A stretch of 64,000 bases of DNA from NCBI RefSeq assembly GCF_004135285.1, contig NZ_CP035494.1, positions 2,480,001-2,544,000 of the forward strand, written 5' to 3'. The notes under the pieces are model-generated. The model had not been told where the DNA came from, made no database searches, and saw nothing but the letters and a program-made list of their open reading frames with translations. Positions 16,632-25,921 of this stretch are shown here, piece by piece. Source of the stretch: Microbacterium protaetiae (GTDB lineage Bacteria; Actinomycetota; Actinomycetes; Actinomycetales; Microbacteriaceae). How positions within the stretch are numbered: position 1 is the stretch's first letter; the number at the start of each line of letters is the position of its first letter. The translations under genes were made by a program, and so were the position numbers.

Positions 16632-18317
16632 TCAGCGGGAGAGAGCGTCGAACAGGGCGGAGACGGCGGCGCGCAGCGCCGCGAGACGGGATGCCGCTTC
16701 GGCAGCGGCATCCCCCCGCACATCCAGATACGCCTTGAGCTTGGGCTCCGTCCCCGACGGCCGCACCAGCACGCGCCCGCCGCCGGCCAGCTGCAGCCGC
16801 AGCATGTCGGTGGGAGGCAGCCCCTCGTGCCCGTCGCCGAAATCGTCCACCGCCTCGACATCGACCTCGCCGAGTCGCGCCGGCGGATCGGCGCGCAACC
16901 CCGTCATGATCCGCCCGATCACGGCGAGGTCATCGACCCGGATCGACACCTGATCGCTCACGAACGCGCCGAACGTCTCGTCGAACTCCTCAAGCAGGTC
17001 GGTGAGGGTGCGGCCCTCGGCCCGCGCCTCGCTGGCAAGATGCAGCACCGCCACGGCGGCCGAGATGCCGTCTTTGTCGCGCACCACGTCGGGATCGACG
17101 AGGTACCCGAGGGCCTCCTCGAAGCCGTACAGCAGCCCGGGCGCGCGCGATATCCATTTGAAGCCGGTCAGCGTCGCGTGGAACGCGAGCCCGTAGTGCT
17201 CGGCCACGGCCTGCAGCCCGGGGGATGAGACCAGCGAACACGCCAGCGAGGCGCCGGCCGCGGCATCCGCCGCCGCCGCAGCCCGAGCCGTTCGCCAGCC
17301 CAGCAGCAGCCCGATCTCGTTGCCCGTCATCCGCCGCCATCCGCCCTCGGCGTCTGGCGAGGGGATGCCGACGGCCAGGCGATCCGCGTCGGGATCGTTC
17401 GCTATCACGAGCTCGGCATCGGCCTCGCGCGCGGTCTCGAACGCGAGATCCATCGCCCCCGGCTCCTCCGGGTTCGGGAACGACACCGTCGGGAACGCGC
17501 CGTCGGGCTCGAGCTGGGCGGTCACCGTCACCGGCGCCGGGTATCCCGCGGCCTCGATCACGCGTGCCGCGGTCTCCCATCCGACCCCATGCATGGCGGT
17601 GTAGACCCAGCGCATCCCCTCGGCGCCTGCCGGAGCCGGCCCCACCGCCGCGGTCGCTGCGACGTAGTCGTCGACGAGCGACTCGGGCGCTCTCTCATAC
17701 GCGGTCGAGCGTGGCAGTTCGCTCACCGTGCGCTCGTCGGCGATCCGCTGGATGTGCGCGGCGATTTCGGCGTCGGCCGGAGCGACGATCTGCGACCCCT
17801 GGTCTTCGCCCCCGAGGTACACCTTGTATCCGTTGTCGTCGGGAGGGTTGTGGGATGCCGTGACCATGACACCCGCGTCGGCGCCCAGGTGTCGCACCGC
17901 GAAGGCGAGCACCGGGGTGGGCAGAAGCCGCGGCAGCAGGATCGTGCGCAGCCCCGCACCGGCGAACAGCTCGGCAGAGTCGGTGGCGAAGACCTGTGAG
18001 TTGCGGCGGCCGTCGTATCCGATGACCACCGACGGCGGGGCATCCGGCCCGCCCTTCTCGTTCAGATACGCGGCAAGCCCGGCCGCGGCCTGCGCGACCA
18101 GCACCCGGTTCATGCGCCGCGGGCCCGCGCCGAGGCGTCCGCGCAGCCCAGCGGTGCCGAACACGAGCCGGCCGTCGAACCTGTCGGCCAGTTCGGCCTG
18201 CGCGTCCGCGTCGTCGGCACTGGCCCGCCCGATGAGGTCGCGCAACTCGGTGCGCGTCTGCCCGTCAGGGTCTTGCGCGAGCCACGCCTGCGCGCGCTCG
18301 AGAATCTCCTCGTCCAT
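16632..18317 (-). CDS. Phospho-sugar mutase (phosphoglucomutase/phosphomannomutase family)
   Basis: A 561-residue alpha-D-phosphohexomutase. The phosphoserine is S155 in VMVTASHNPPDDNG; the metal loop is NDPDADRLAVG, the sugar-binding loop is GFEEALGYLVD, and the phosphate-binding loop is VRPSGTEPKLKAYL. It interconverts hexose 1- and 6-phosphates and could feed glucose 1-phosphate to RmlA. Sugar specificity cannot be read from sequence. Its ATG overlaps the upstream phosphorylase stop by one base (TGATG), so the two are co-translated. Confidence 0.9.
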   Translation of the reverse strand: MDEEILERAQAWLAQDPDGQTRTELRDLIGRASADDADAQAELADRFDGRLVFGTAGLRGRLGAGPRRMNRVLVAQAAAGLAAYLNEKGGPDAPPSVVIGYDGRRNSQVFATDSAELFAGAGLRTILLPRLLPTPVLAFAVRHLGADAGVMVTASHNPPDDNGYKVYLGGEDQGSQIVAPADAEIAAHIQRIADERTVSELPRSTAYERAPESLVDDYVAATAAVGPAPAGAEGMRWVYTAMHGVGWETAARVIEAAGYPAPVTVTAQLEPDGAFPTVSFPNPEEPGAMDLAFETAREADAELVIANDPDADRLAVGIPSPDAEGGWRRMTGNEIGLLLGWRTARAAAAADAAAGASLACSLVSSPGLQAVAEHYGLAFHATLTGFKWISRAPGLLYGFEEALGYLVDPDVVRDKDGISAAVAVLHLASEARAEGRTLTDLLEEFDETFGAFVSDQVSIRVDDLAVIGRIMTGLRADPPARLGEVDVEAVDDFGDGHEGLPPTDMLRLQLAGGGRVLVRPSGTEPKLKAYLDVRGDAAAEAASRLAALRAAVSALFDALSR

Positions 18318-19141
18318 CAGATCGCCTCCACGACCCGGGCCAGCAGCCCGGAGATCACCGGTTCGGCCTCGCGACCGGCCTCGAGAACCTCGCCGTGACT
18401 GAGCGGGGTCTCTTGGATGCCGGCGGCCAGGTTCGTGATGAGTGAGAAGCCGAGCACCTCCATGCCCGCTTCGCGCGCGGCGATGGCCTCGAGCGCCGTC
18501 GACATGCCGACGATGTCGCCGCCCATGAGGCCGGCCATGCGCACTTCGGCGGGCGTCTCGTAATGCGGCCCGCGAAACTGGCAGTACACGCCCTCGTCGA
18601 GCGAGGGATCGACCGACCGGGCCACATCCCGCAGCCGCGCGGAATACAGGTCGGTGAGGTCGACGAAGGTGGCTCCTTCGAGGGGGGATGCCGCGGTCAG
18701 ATTGATGTGGTCACTGATGAGCACCGGCTGGCCCGGCGTGAAAGTGCGCCGCACGCCACCGGCGCCGTTGGTGAGCACCATGATCTTCGCTCCGGCGGCG
18801 GCCGCGGTGCGCACGGAATGCACCACCCGACGCACGCCGTGCCCCTCATAGAAGTGAGTGCGGGCCCCGATGACGAGCACCCGTGTGCCGGACGGGGTCA
18901 GGATGCTGCGCAGCGTGCCGGCGTGTCCCTCCAGCGCGGGCTTGCTGAACCCGGTGACCTCGGTGGCGGCGAGGGTCGTCGTCGTCTCGCCGACCAGGTC
19001 GGCGGCCTTGCCCCAGCCGCTGCCGAGGGTCAGGGCGATGTCGTGCCGCTCGACGCCGGTCAGGCGCGCGATGTCGGCGGCGGCGATGCGGGCGATCTCG
19101 AACGGGTCTGCGGTCGGGTCGTCCAACGGATTGTCGGTCAT
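18317..19141 (-). CDS. Purine-nucleoside phosphorylase
   Basis: A 274-residue PNP/MTAP-family enzyme that phosphorolyses purine nucleosides to base and ribose 1-phosphate. Landmarks: LTLGSGWGKAADL, RTHFYEGHG, VLTNGAGGVRRTF, ISDHINLT, YCQFRGPHYETPAEVRM, and the GMSTALEAIAAREAGMEVLGFSLITNLAAG stretch. The ATG at 19141 is the first codon giving a compact N-terminus. Pairing with a phosphosugar mutase suggests salvage of ribose 1-phosphate. Confidence 0.9.
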   Translation of the reverse strand: MTDNPLDDPTADPFEIARIAAADIARLTGVERHDIALTLGSGWGKAADLVGETTTTLAATEVTGFSKPALEGHAGTLRSILTPSGTRVLVIGARTHFYEGHGVRRVVHSVRTAAAAGAKIMVLTNGAGGVRRTFTPGQPVLISDHINLTAASPLEGATFVDLTDLYSARLRDVARSVDPSLDEGVYCQFRGPHYETPAEVRMAGLMGGDIVGMSTALEAIAAREAGMEVLGFSLITNLAAGIQETPLSHGEVLEAGREAEPVISGLLARVVEAI

Positions 19142-19280
19142 GCCACAACGGTAGCGCTGGGTACCCCCACTCGCCGAGGATGCGGCACGTCTCGCCGGGC
19201 TCGCCCGCCGTCGACGAGGATCACCGAGGGCGTGCAACCCCGGTTTCCACGAGCGAGGGATGCCTGAGAGAATGGAGTCC

Positions 19281-20726
19281 ATGTCGTTGAGCTTCGAGCG
19301 CACCCAGTCCGTCGCCATCCTCGGCGGGGGCCCCGGCGGGTACGAGGCGGCTCTGGCTGCGACCCAGCTCGGTGCCGAGGTGACCCTCGTCGAGCGCGCC
19401 GGCGTCGGCGGATCGGCGGTCATCACCGATGTCGTGCCGTCCAAGAGCCTCATCGCCACCGCCGACGCGGCGGTCGCGATAGCCCAGGCGTCCGATCTGG
19501 GCGTGCAGCTGTTCGCGAAGGGCAAAGAGGGCAAGCCGCTCAAGCCTGAGGTCGCAATCAACCTCGCCGCCGTCAACCATCGGCTGCTCTCGCTCGCGCG
19601 GCAGCAGTCCGACGACATGCGCGCGGCCCTGATCGACGCGGGTGTGCGCATCATCTCGGGCCATGGCCGGCTCGAGAGCCGCAACGCCATCGTCGTGTCC
19701 ACGGCATCCGACGGCACCGACTTCGACCGCGTGGAGGCCGACACGCTCGTGGTCTCGGTGGGGGCGGCCCCGCGCGAGCTGCCCAGCGCACAGCCCGATG
19801 GTGAACGCATCCTCACCTGGACGCAGCTGTACGACATGAAGCGGCTGCCCGAGCATCTCATCGTCGTGGGCTCGGGCGTCACCGGTGCCGAGTTCGCGGG
19901 CGCCTATATGAACCTCGGCTCCGAGGTCACGCTGGTCTCCAGCCGCGATCAGGTGTTGCCGGGTGAGGACAAGGATGCCGCTGCCGTGCTGGAGAAGGTG
20001 TTCAAACGTGGTGGCATGCATGTGCTGTCGAAGTCACGGGCCGAGAAGGTCGTGAACACCGGAGACGGCGTCGAGGTGACCCTCACCGACGGGCGTGTCG
20101 TCTCGGGCAGCCACTGCCTGATGGCGGTGGGCTCGATTCCGAACACCGCGGGGATCGGCCTGGAAGACGCCGGGGTGCAGATGACCGACTCGGGGCACAT
20201 CCAGGTCAATCGGGTCGCGCGCACCTCCGTGCCCAACATCTACGCGGCCGGGGACTGCACGACTTTCGTGCCGCTGGCATCGGTGGCCTCGATGCAGGGA
20301 CGCACGGCCGTTTTCCACGCGCTCGGCGATGTCGTCATTCCGCTGGAGCGCCGCCGGATCGCCTCGAACATCTTCACCGCGCCAGAGATCGCCACCGTCG
20401 GCTGGCAGGAGGCCGACATCGAAGCCGGGCGCATGAGCGGTACGGTGCACAAGCTGCCGTTGTCGTCGAACCCGCGCGCGAAGATGATGGGCATCAAGGA
20501 CGGCTTCGTCAAGATCATCGCGCGTACCGGCAGCGGCACCGTCATCGGCGGCGTGATCGTCGGCCCACGTGCGTCGGAGATGATCTATCCGATCGCGATC
20601 GCGGTTGAGCGGCGGCTGTCGGTCGATCAGCTCTCCCGCGTGTTCGCCGTCTACCCGTCGCTGTCGGGCATGATCACCGACGTGGCCAACGCGATGCACA
20701 CGACGAACTCGCCTCGCGAGAACTGA
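19281..20726 (+). CDS. lpdA: NAD(P)H-quinone dehydrogenase of the LpdA flavoprotein type
   Basis: A 481-residue FAD- and NAD-binding protein. FAD loop GGGPGGYEAALAA, NAD loop GSGVTGAEFAGAY, second FAD motif IYAAGDCTTFVPLASVA, and a C-terminal dimerisation domain. Where lipoamide dehydrogenases have the CxxxxC redox disulphide, this has GGSAVITDVVPSKSL with no cysteine, as in mycobacterial LpdA (Rv3303c), which reduces quinones rather than lipoamide. An alternative ATG is at 19272; GAGAGA upstream could serve either. Confidence 0.85.
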   Translation: MSLSFERTQSVAILGGGPGGYEAALAATQLGAEVTLVERAGVGGSAVITDVVPSKSLIATADAAVAIAQASDLGVQLFAKGKEGKPLKPEVAINLAAVNHRLLSLARQQSDDMRAALIDAGVRIISGHGRLESRNAIVVSTASDGTDFDRVEADTLVVSVGAAPRELPSAQPDGERILTWTQLYDMKRLPEHLIVVGSGVTGAEFAGAYMNLGSEVTLVSSRDQVLPGEDKDAAAVLEKVFKRGGMHVLSKSRAEKVVNTGDGVEVTLTDGRVVSGSHCLMAVGSIPNTAGIGLEDAGVQMTDSGHIQVNRVARTSVPNIYAAGDCTTFVPLASVASMQGRTAVFHALGDVVIPLERRRIASNIFTAPEIATVGWQEADIEAGRMSGTVHKLPLSSNPRAKMMGIKDGFVKIIARTGSGTVIGGVIVGPRASEMIYPIAIAVERRLSVDQLSRVFAVYPSLSGMITDVANAMHTTNSPREN

Positions 20727-20773
20727 GCGGGTCGACCGGGCCTGCGCGACCCGAGCGCTTTCGGTGCCGGTAG

Positions 20774-21050
20774 CGATCGCGTTGTGACCGACCGCGCGTG
20801 CGCGTGCATCCGCGCGTGCTGTGGGCGACCCTGCACGTGCGTTCGTCTGCCGAACGCGCGATCGATCACGTTGTGGCCGACCGCGCGTGCGCGTGCATCC
20901 GCGCGTGCTGTGGGCGACCCTGCACGTGCGTTCGTCTGCCGAATGCGCGATCGATCACGTTGTGGCCGACCGCGCGTGCGCGTGCGACCCTGCACGTGCT
21001 GTGGGCGACCCTGCACGTGCGTTCATGTGCCGAACGCGCGACGCTGGGCG
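20774..21050. repeat. 89-bp tandem repeat array (about three units)
   Basis: Units start at about 20781, 20870 and 20959, spaced exactly 89 bp, each beginning GTTGTGRCCGACCGCGCGTG. The third has an internal rearrangement with a partial duplication of GCGACCCTGCACGTGC. The array lies between the ends of lpdA and the convergent lipoprotein gene. No gene seen. Confidence 0.9.
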
Positions 21051-21149
21051 CGACGTCCGGCTGGCGGATGTTCGAAGAGCGGTGCGCAGCGGCGCACCGA
21101 GTGCGGGCTGCGGCATCCCGTACCCGGCCGACGTTCTGCGCCGGCGTCT

Positions 21150-22010
21150 TCAGTCCTCGGGCGCGAACTCCTTGGGATCGACGCGCACGACGAAGCCGCC
21201 CGGTTCCCCGCGGCTGTCGAGTCGCACCACGAGACCGGGCTGCGTCGTGGTCAGCTCAAGCAACGCGATGACAGGGCAGTTGATCAGTGTCGTCTCGGCT
21301 GGTTCGCCTTCGCTCACCTCAGTATCGTCGCCGTCGTCCGCGATGGCGGCCAGCGTCACGGCGAGACTCCGTGGCCCGTCGCACTGTACCTGCACGAGGT
21401 GGTGCCCCGCAGACATCGACACGTCGGTGGTCTGCGCCACGCTGACCGCATCGGGTGGCCCGAACGACCCGCCGAACGAGAGCAGTGCCGGAGCGGGCTG
21501 ATTCTGCATCTGATCGTCGTAATACCCCTCCCACGGGTCGGCTGAAGGGTCGGAGTCCGACTCGGTTTCGGACGTCGCCCGCCCGCCGATCGCCGCGACG
21601 ACAACATACGTGGGAATCGTGCTCGTCGCAGTCAGACGTACCGACTGGGTGGCGAACGACTCGGGGGAAACCGTGTGGGGCTGCTGGTCGCACGACACCC
21701 GTGCGTGCGCCGACGAGATGCCCGCCAGCTCATAGCCGAAAAGGACGTCTGTGCCGCCGTAACAGGCGACTCGGAATTCTTCCAGCTGCATAGGCGCCGC
21801 AAAGTCGAGCACGACCGGGGGCTCGGCAGTGTGGCCGGGCAGGGTACTCAGAAAGGATGCCGTGGCGACGTAGCCCGCAGGTGGGTGCTGGTCGATCTGC
21901 TCCGCCCAGCGCCATGCGTCTTCGAGGTCGATGTGTGGCGCAGCGCTGCATCCCGCCGCCCCCAGGGTCACGAGCACGGCGGTGAGAGTGGAGAGGATGC
22001 GACGGTGCAC
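21150..22010 (-). CDS. Putative secreted lipoprotein
   Basis: A 286-residue protein starting with a basic n-region and hydrophobic core ending in a lipobox (LGAAGC, Cys about 21), so it is likely lipidated and held on the outer face of the membrane. The rest has beta-rich segments (PPVVLDFAAPMQLEEFRVACYG, HHLVQVQCDGPRSLAVTLAAI) and an acidic loop (ETESDSDPSADPWE). Start chosen at GTG 22010, with AGGA upstream; a TTG two codons earlier is possible. No family recognised. Confidence 0.65.
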   Translation of the reverse strand: MHRRILSTLTAVLVTLGAAGCSAAPHIDLEDAWRWAEQIDQHPPAGYVATASFLSTLPGHTAEPPVVLDFAAPMQLEEFRVACYGGTDVLFGYELAGISSAHARVSCDQQPHTVSPESFATQSVRLTATSTIPTYVVVAAIGGRATSETESDSDPSADPWEGYYDDQMQNQPAPALLSFGGSFGPPDAVSVAQTTDVSMSAGHHLVQVQCDGPRSLAVTLAAIADDGDDTEVSEGEPAETTLINCPVIALLELTTTQPGLVVRLDSRGEPGGFVVRVDPKEFAPED

Positions 22011-22059
22011 GCACAAATCCTAGCGGTGCGCCTGGGCGGGCCGATGTCCCACCGAGACG

Positions 22060-23000
22060 CGTGATGTGCGGTTTGGCGGCGCGCCCGCGTGGGCGCGTCG
22101 GCGGGGCGCGTCGGTGGCTCGCGGGACGCGCGGCGGGCGCGTCGGCGGCTCGCGGGAGGTGCGGCGGCAGCTGCGATTCGCTCGCGCTGCTCGATTCTGC
22201 GTTCGCGCCTGCGATTGGCATGCGCGAACGCAGATCGGGGTAGCGCGAGGTCGGGCGGGGTGTAGATCGGGGTAGCGGACGCAGATCGGGGTAGCGGACG
22301 CAGATCGGGGTAGCGCGACGGCGGGCGGGATTCGGATCGGGGTGGCGGACGCGGATCGGGGTAGCGAACGCGGATTCGGGTGGCGCGAGGTGCGTCTGGG
22401 CGGTTCGCTGGAGGCGTCTCAGCGGGTACGTTTGGCTCGCGCTGCTCGATTCTGCGTTCGCGCCTGCAATTGGCATGCGCGAACGCAGATCGGGGTAGCG
22501 CGGGGGTGGGCGGGGTGCAGATCGGGGTAGCGGACGCAGATCGGGGTAGCTGACGCGGATCGGGGTAGCGGACGCGGATTGGGGTGGCGCGAGGTGCGTC
22601 TGGGCGGTTCGCGGAGGCGTCTCAGCGGGTACGTTTGGCTCGCGCTGCTCGATTCTGCGTTCGCGCCTGCGATTGGCATGCGCGAACGCAGATCGGGGTA
22701 GCGCGAGGTCGGGCGGGGTGCAGATCGGGGTAGCGGACGCAGATCGGGGTAGCTGACGCGGATCGGGGTAGCGGACGCGGATTGGGGTGGCGCGAGGCGC
22801 GTCTGGGCGGTTCGCTGGAGGCGTCTCAGGGGCGACGTTTTGTTCGCGCTGCTCGATTCTGCGTTCGCGCCTGCGATTGGCATGCGCGGATGCAGATCGG
22901 GGTAGCGCGAGGGCGGGCGGGATGCGGATCGGGGTAGCGCGAGGGTGGGCGGGGTGCAGATTGGGGTAGCGGACGCAGATTTCGGTAGCGCGTGCGAACC
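22060..23000. repeat. About 204-bp repeat array with internal hairpins and short repeats
   Basis: Four copies of a module containing CTCGCGCTGCTCGATTCTGC start at about 22181, 22436, 22639 and 22843. Each carries a hairpin with perfect 11-bp arms CTGCGTTCGCG/CGCGAACGCAG and a 15-nt loop (first copy 22197-22233; the last copy has mismatches in the right arm). Between the hairpins are many copies of GATCGGGGTAGCGGACGCA-type short repeats. Reading frames across the array only give repetitive low-complexity peptide, so I regard it as noncoding. Confidence 0.88.
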
Positions 23001-23049
23001 CCCAGCGCGCCCCGCCGACGCCGTGCCGGCAAGCCCCCGCCCCCCGCCG

Positions 23050-24816
23050 CTACGAGATCGTCAGCAGTTGGTGCCCGGCCGAAACCGTCGTTCCGGCGGC
23101 GGCGTTGATCGTGCCGATGACGCCGTCCTTGTGAGCCTGGATTGGCTGCTCCATCTTCATCGCCTCGAGCACGACGACCAGGTCGCCCTTCACGACATGC
23201 TGACCGTCTTCGACCGCGACTTTGACCACCGTGGCCTGCATCGGCGACTTCACGGCGTCACCTGACGCACCGGCGCTGGCGACCGTGGTGTGTGAGCGAC
23301 GCGACGGCGGAACGACGGCCGGACGGCCGGCCGCGATGGGAGCGGCGGCGATGCGGTCGGGCAGACTCACCTCGAGTCGCTTGCCCGCCACCTCCACGAC
23401 CACGGTGTGTCGGGTCTCGGCCGGCTCGGGGTCGCCGATCTCGCCGTCCCACGGCGGGATGTCGTTCTCGAACTCGGTCTCGATCCACCGGGTGTACACG
23501 CCGAAGACGCCGTCCTCGGCGACAAATGCCGGGTCGCGCACGACCTTGCGGTGGAACGGCAGCACAGTGGGCAGCCCGCCGACCTCGAACTCATCGAGGG
23601 CGCGACGGGCACGCTCGAGCGCTTCGGCGCGGTCGCGGCCGGTGATGATGATCTTGGCCAGCAGCGAGTCGAAAGCACCGCCCACGACGTCGCCGGCGGT
23701 CACGCCCGAGTCCAGGCGCGTTCCGGGGCCGCCGAACGTCTTGAAGACCTTGATCGGCCCGGGCTGCGGCAGGAACCCGCGCCCGGGGTCTTCACCGTTG
23801 ATGCGGAACTCGATCGAGTGTCCGACAGGCTCGGGGTCGGCGTAGTCGAGCGTGCCACCCTCGGCGATGCGGAACTGCTCACGCACCAGGTCGATGCCCG
23901 TCACCTCTTCAGAGACCGGATGCTCCACCTGCAGTCGCGTGTTCACTTCGAGGAACGACACCGTGCCGTCGGCACCGATGAGGAACTCACACGTGCCCGC
24001 ACCGACATAGCCGACCTCGCGCAGGATCGCCTTCGACGAGGAGTAGAGCACTTCGCGCTGCGCGTCGGACAGGAACGGCGCCGGAGCCTCTTCGACGAGC
24101 TTCTGGTTGCGGCGCTGCAGCGAGCAGTCGCGTGTCGAGATCACCACGACATTGCCCGCGGCATCCGCCAGGCACTGCGTCTCGACGTGACGCGGCTTGT
24201 CGAGGTACTTCTCCACAAAGCACTCGCCGCGACCGAACGCAGTGACAGCCTCGCGGGTGGCCGACTCGAACAGCTCGGCGACCTCGTCGAGTTCACGGGC
24301 GACCTTCAGGCCGCGCCCGCCGCCGCCGTACGCGGCCTTGATGGCGATGGGTAGGCCGTGCTCACGCGCGAAGGCGATGACCTCGTCAGCGCCAGAGACG
24401 GTGCCCTGCGTGCCGGGAGCCAGGGGTGCACCGACCTTTTCGGCCACGTGCCGGGCGGTCACCTTGTCGCCGAGCGCCTCGATGGCCGCCGGTGACGGGC
24501 CGATCCAGACGAGTCCCGCGGCGATGACGGCGCGGGCGAACTCGGCGTTCTCGGCGAGAAAGCCGTATCCCGGGTGCACGGCGTCGGCGCCCGAGCGGCG
24601 CGCCACCGACAGGATCTTGTCGATCGACAGGTACGTCTCGGCGCTCGTGGCACCTTCGAGGGCATATGCCTCGTCGGCGAGCTTGGCGTGCAGGGCGTCG
24701 CGATCCTGGTCGGCATAGACGGCGACGGAGGCTTTCCCGCTGTCGCGTGCGGCTCGGATGATGCGTACGGCGATCTCGCCGCGGTTCGCGATGAGCACCT
24801 TGGCGATTTCAGGCAT
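23050..24816 (-). CDS. accA3: Acyl-CoA carboxylase alpha subunit (biotin carboxylase plus BCCP)
   Basis: A 588-residue protein. Residues 1-450 are biotin carboxylase: [18 protein letters not shown], the ATP-grasp glycine loop [12 protein letters not shown], and [20 protein letters not shown]. The last 70 residues are the biotinyl domain with the biotin lysine K554 in EAMKMEQP. With a beta subunit it makes malonyl-CoA or methylmalonyl-CoA. The partner beta and epsilon subunits are at 30.6-32.4 kb, about 6 kb away. The start at 24816 is the conserved [14 protein letters not shown]. Name by analogy with mycobacteria. Confidence 0.92.
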   Translation of the reverse strand: MPEIAKVLIANRGEIAVRIIRAARDSGKASVAVYADQDRDALHAKLADEAYALEGATSAETYLSIDKILSVARRSGADAVHPGYGFLAENAEFARAVIAAGLVWIGPSPAAIEALGDKVTARHVAEKVGAPLAPGTQGTVSGADEVIAFAREHGLPIAIKAAYGGGGRGLKVARELDEVAELFESATREAVTAFGRGECFVEKYLDKPRHVETQCLADAAGNVVVISTRDCSLQRRNQKLVEEAPAPFLSDAQREVLYSSSKAILREVGYVGAGTCEFLIGADGTVSFLEVNTRLQVEHPVSEEVTGIDLVREQFRIAEGGTLDYADPEPVGHSIEFRINGEDPGRGFLPQPGPIKVFKTFGGPGTRLDSGVTAGDVVGGAFDSLLAKIIITGRDRAEALERARRALDEFEVGGLPTVLPFHRKVVRDPAFVAEDGVFGVYTRWIETEFENDIPPWDGEIGDPEPAETRHTVVVEVAGKRLEVSLPDRIAAAPIAAGRPAVVPPSRRSHTTVASAGASGDAVKSPMQATVVKVAVEDGQHVVKGDLVVVLEAMKMEQPIQAHKDGVIGTINAAAGTTVSAGHQLLTIS

Positions 24817-24894
24817 GGACTTCAGCCTACCGAGCGTTTTCGGCCCTCTTTTGACTGCACCGCACAAGATAGCCGCGAAAATGTGTGGGGCGAT

Positions 24895-25542
24895 CTACGA
24901 GGACGTCCACGTATCGGGCCACCGCACGCCGAGTTCGCGCACCAGTCGCCGAAGCGTCGACAGCGACATTCCGACCACCGTCGACGGGTCGCCGTCGACG
25001 CGGTCGATGAACGGCCCGCCGAGACTGTCGATGGTGAAAGCGCCGGCCACCAGCAGCGGCTCGCCCGTGGCCACATACGCGTCGATCTCGTCGTCGGTCA
25101 CGTCGGCGGCGAAGGTGACGGATGCCTCGGCCGTGCCGTGCGCCTCGGTCGGCGACGCGCCGGGTCGCAGCCGATACACGCTGTGTCCGGAATGAAGGAT
25201 GCCGGTGCGCCCGCGCATCTGCTGCCAGCGGGCCGTGGCCACCTCGGGTGTATACGGCTTGCCGTGGATCTGACCGTCGAGCACGAACATCGAATCGCCG
25301 CCGATGACAAGGCCGTCGAACGACGGGTCGTCGGCCGCGATCCGCGCGGCGACATCGGCTGCCTTGCGCCGCGCCAGCAGCAGCACGTACTCGGCAGGGT
25401 TGAGCGGACGGTTTTCGGCGGCCTCGACGGCGGCGATCACGGCCTCTTCGTCGACCTCGGGCGCGAGAGTGTCGGGTTCGATGCCGGCCTGCCGCAGCAG
25501 CATGAGGCGAGCGGGGGACGTCGAAGCCAGGCACACGCGCAT
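24895..25542 (-). CDS. maf: Maf-type nucleotide pyrophosphatase
   Basis: A 215-residue Maf/Ham1-fold protein: LASTSPARLMLLRQAGI at the start, PEVDEEAV, VIGGDSMFVLDG and the GKPYTPEVATARWQQMRGRTGILHSG block. Maf enzymes hydrolyse non-canonical or selected nucleoside triphosphates (dTTP, UTP) to monophosphates and are linked to septum control. It lies 78 bp upstream of accA3 on the same strand, so co-transcription is possible. Confidence 0.9.
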   Translation of the reverse strand: MRVCLASTSPARLMLLRQAGIEPDTLAPEVDEEAVIAAVEAAENRPLNPAEYVLLLARRKAADVAARIAADDPSFDGLVIGGDSMFVLDGQIHGKPYTPEVATARWQQMRGRTGILHSGHSVYRLRPGASPTEAHGTAEASVTFAADVTDDEIDAYVATGEPLLVAGAFTIDSLGGPFIDRVDGDPSTVVGMSLSTLRRLVRELGVRWPDTWTSS

Positions 25543-25676
25543 GCGTCCACGGTAGCCGTGCGGATGCGCGGCGGGTACCGCGGCCGGTGCGTTCAAAACG
25601 CAGCCCATCCGTTGGTGGACGGGCCGAGAACGCCCCTCAGAGCGAGGCGAGAGCCAAGATGAGCGGAGTTTTGAAC

Positions 25677-25892
25677 GCGGATGCCGCGCCAGCGGCGCGG
25701 TGCGACCGCGGATGCCGCGCCAAACCGGCGCGGTGAGACCGCGGATGCCGCGCCAAACCACCGCGGTGCGAACGCGGGCCCGCCCCAAACCACCGCGGTG
25801 CGACCGCGGATGCCGCGCCAAACCGGCGCGGTGCGACCGCGGATGCCGCGCCAAACCACCGCGGTGCGAACGCGAGCCCGCCCCACAGCACC
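25677..25892. repeat. About 33-bp tandem repeat array (seven units)
   Basis: Units start near 25677, 25708, 25741, 25774, 25806, 25839 and 25872 (spacing 31-33 bp). Consensus begins GCGGATGCCGCGCCAAACC, followed by CCGCGGTGCGA or GGCGCGGTGCGA. The left edge is GAGTTTTGAACGCGG, another relative of the motif next to the IS110 targets. The array sits between divergent maf and the methyltransferase. Confidence 0.9.
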
Positions 25893-25921
25893 CCCGCAGT
25901 CGCGTGTGAAACGATCGGGGG

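Noticed and set aside
22419..22883. Minus-strand reading frames in the 204-bp array with repeated TPICVRYPDLRP-type peptide
   Set aside because: The peptide is a by-product of the DNA repeats; no start, signal or domain, and the frame breaks between modules.
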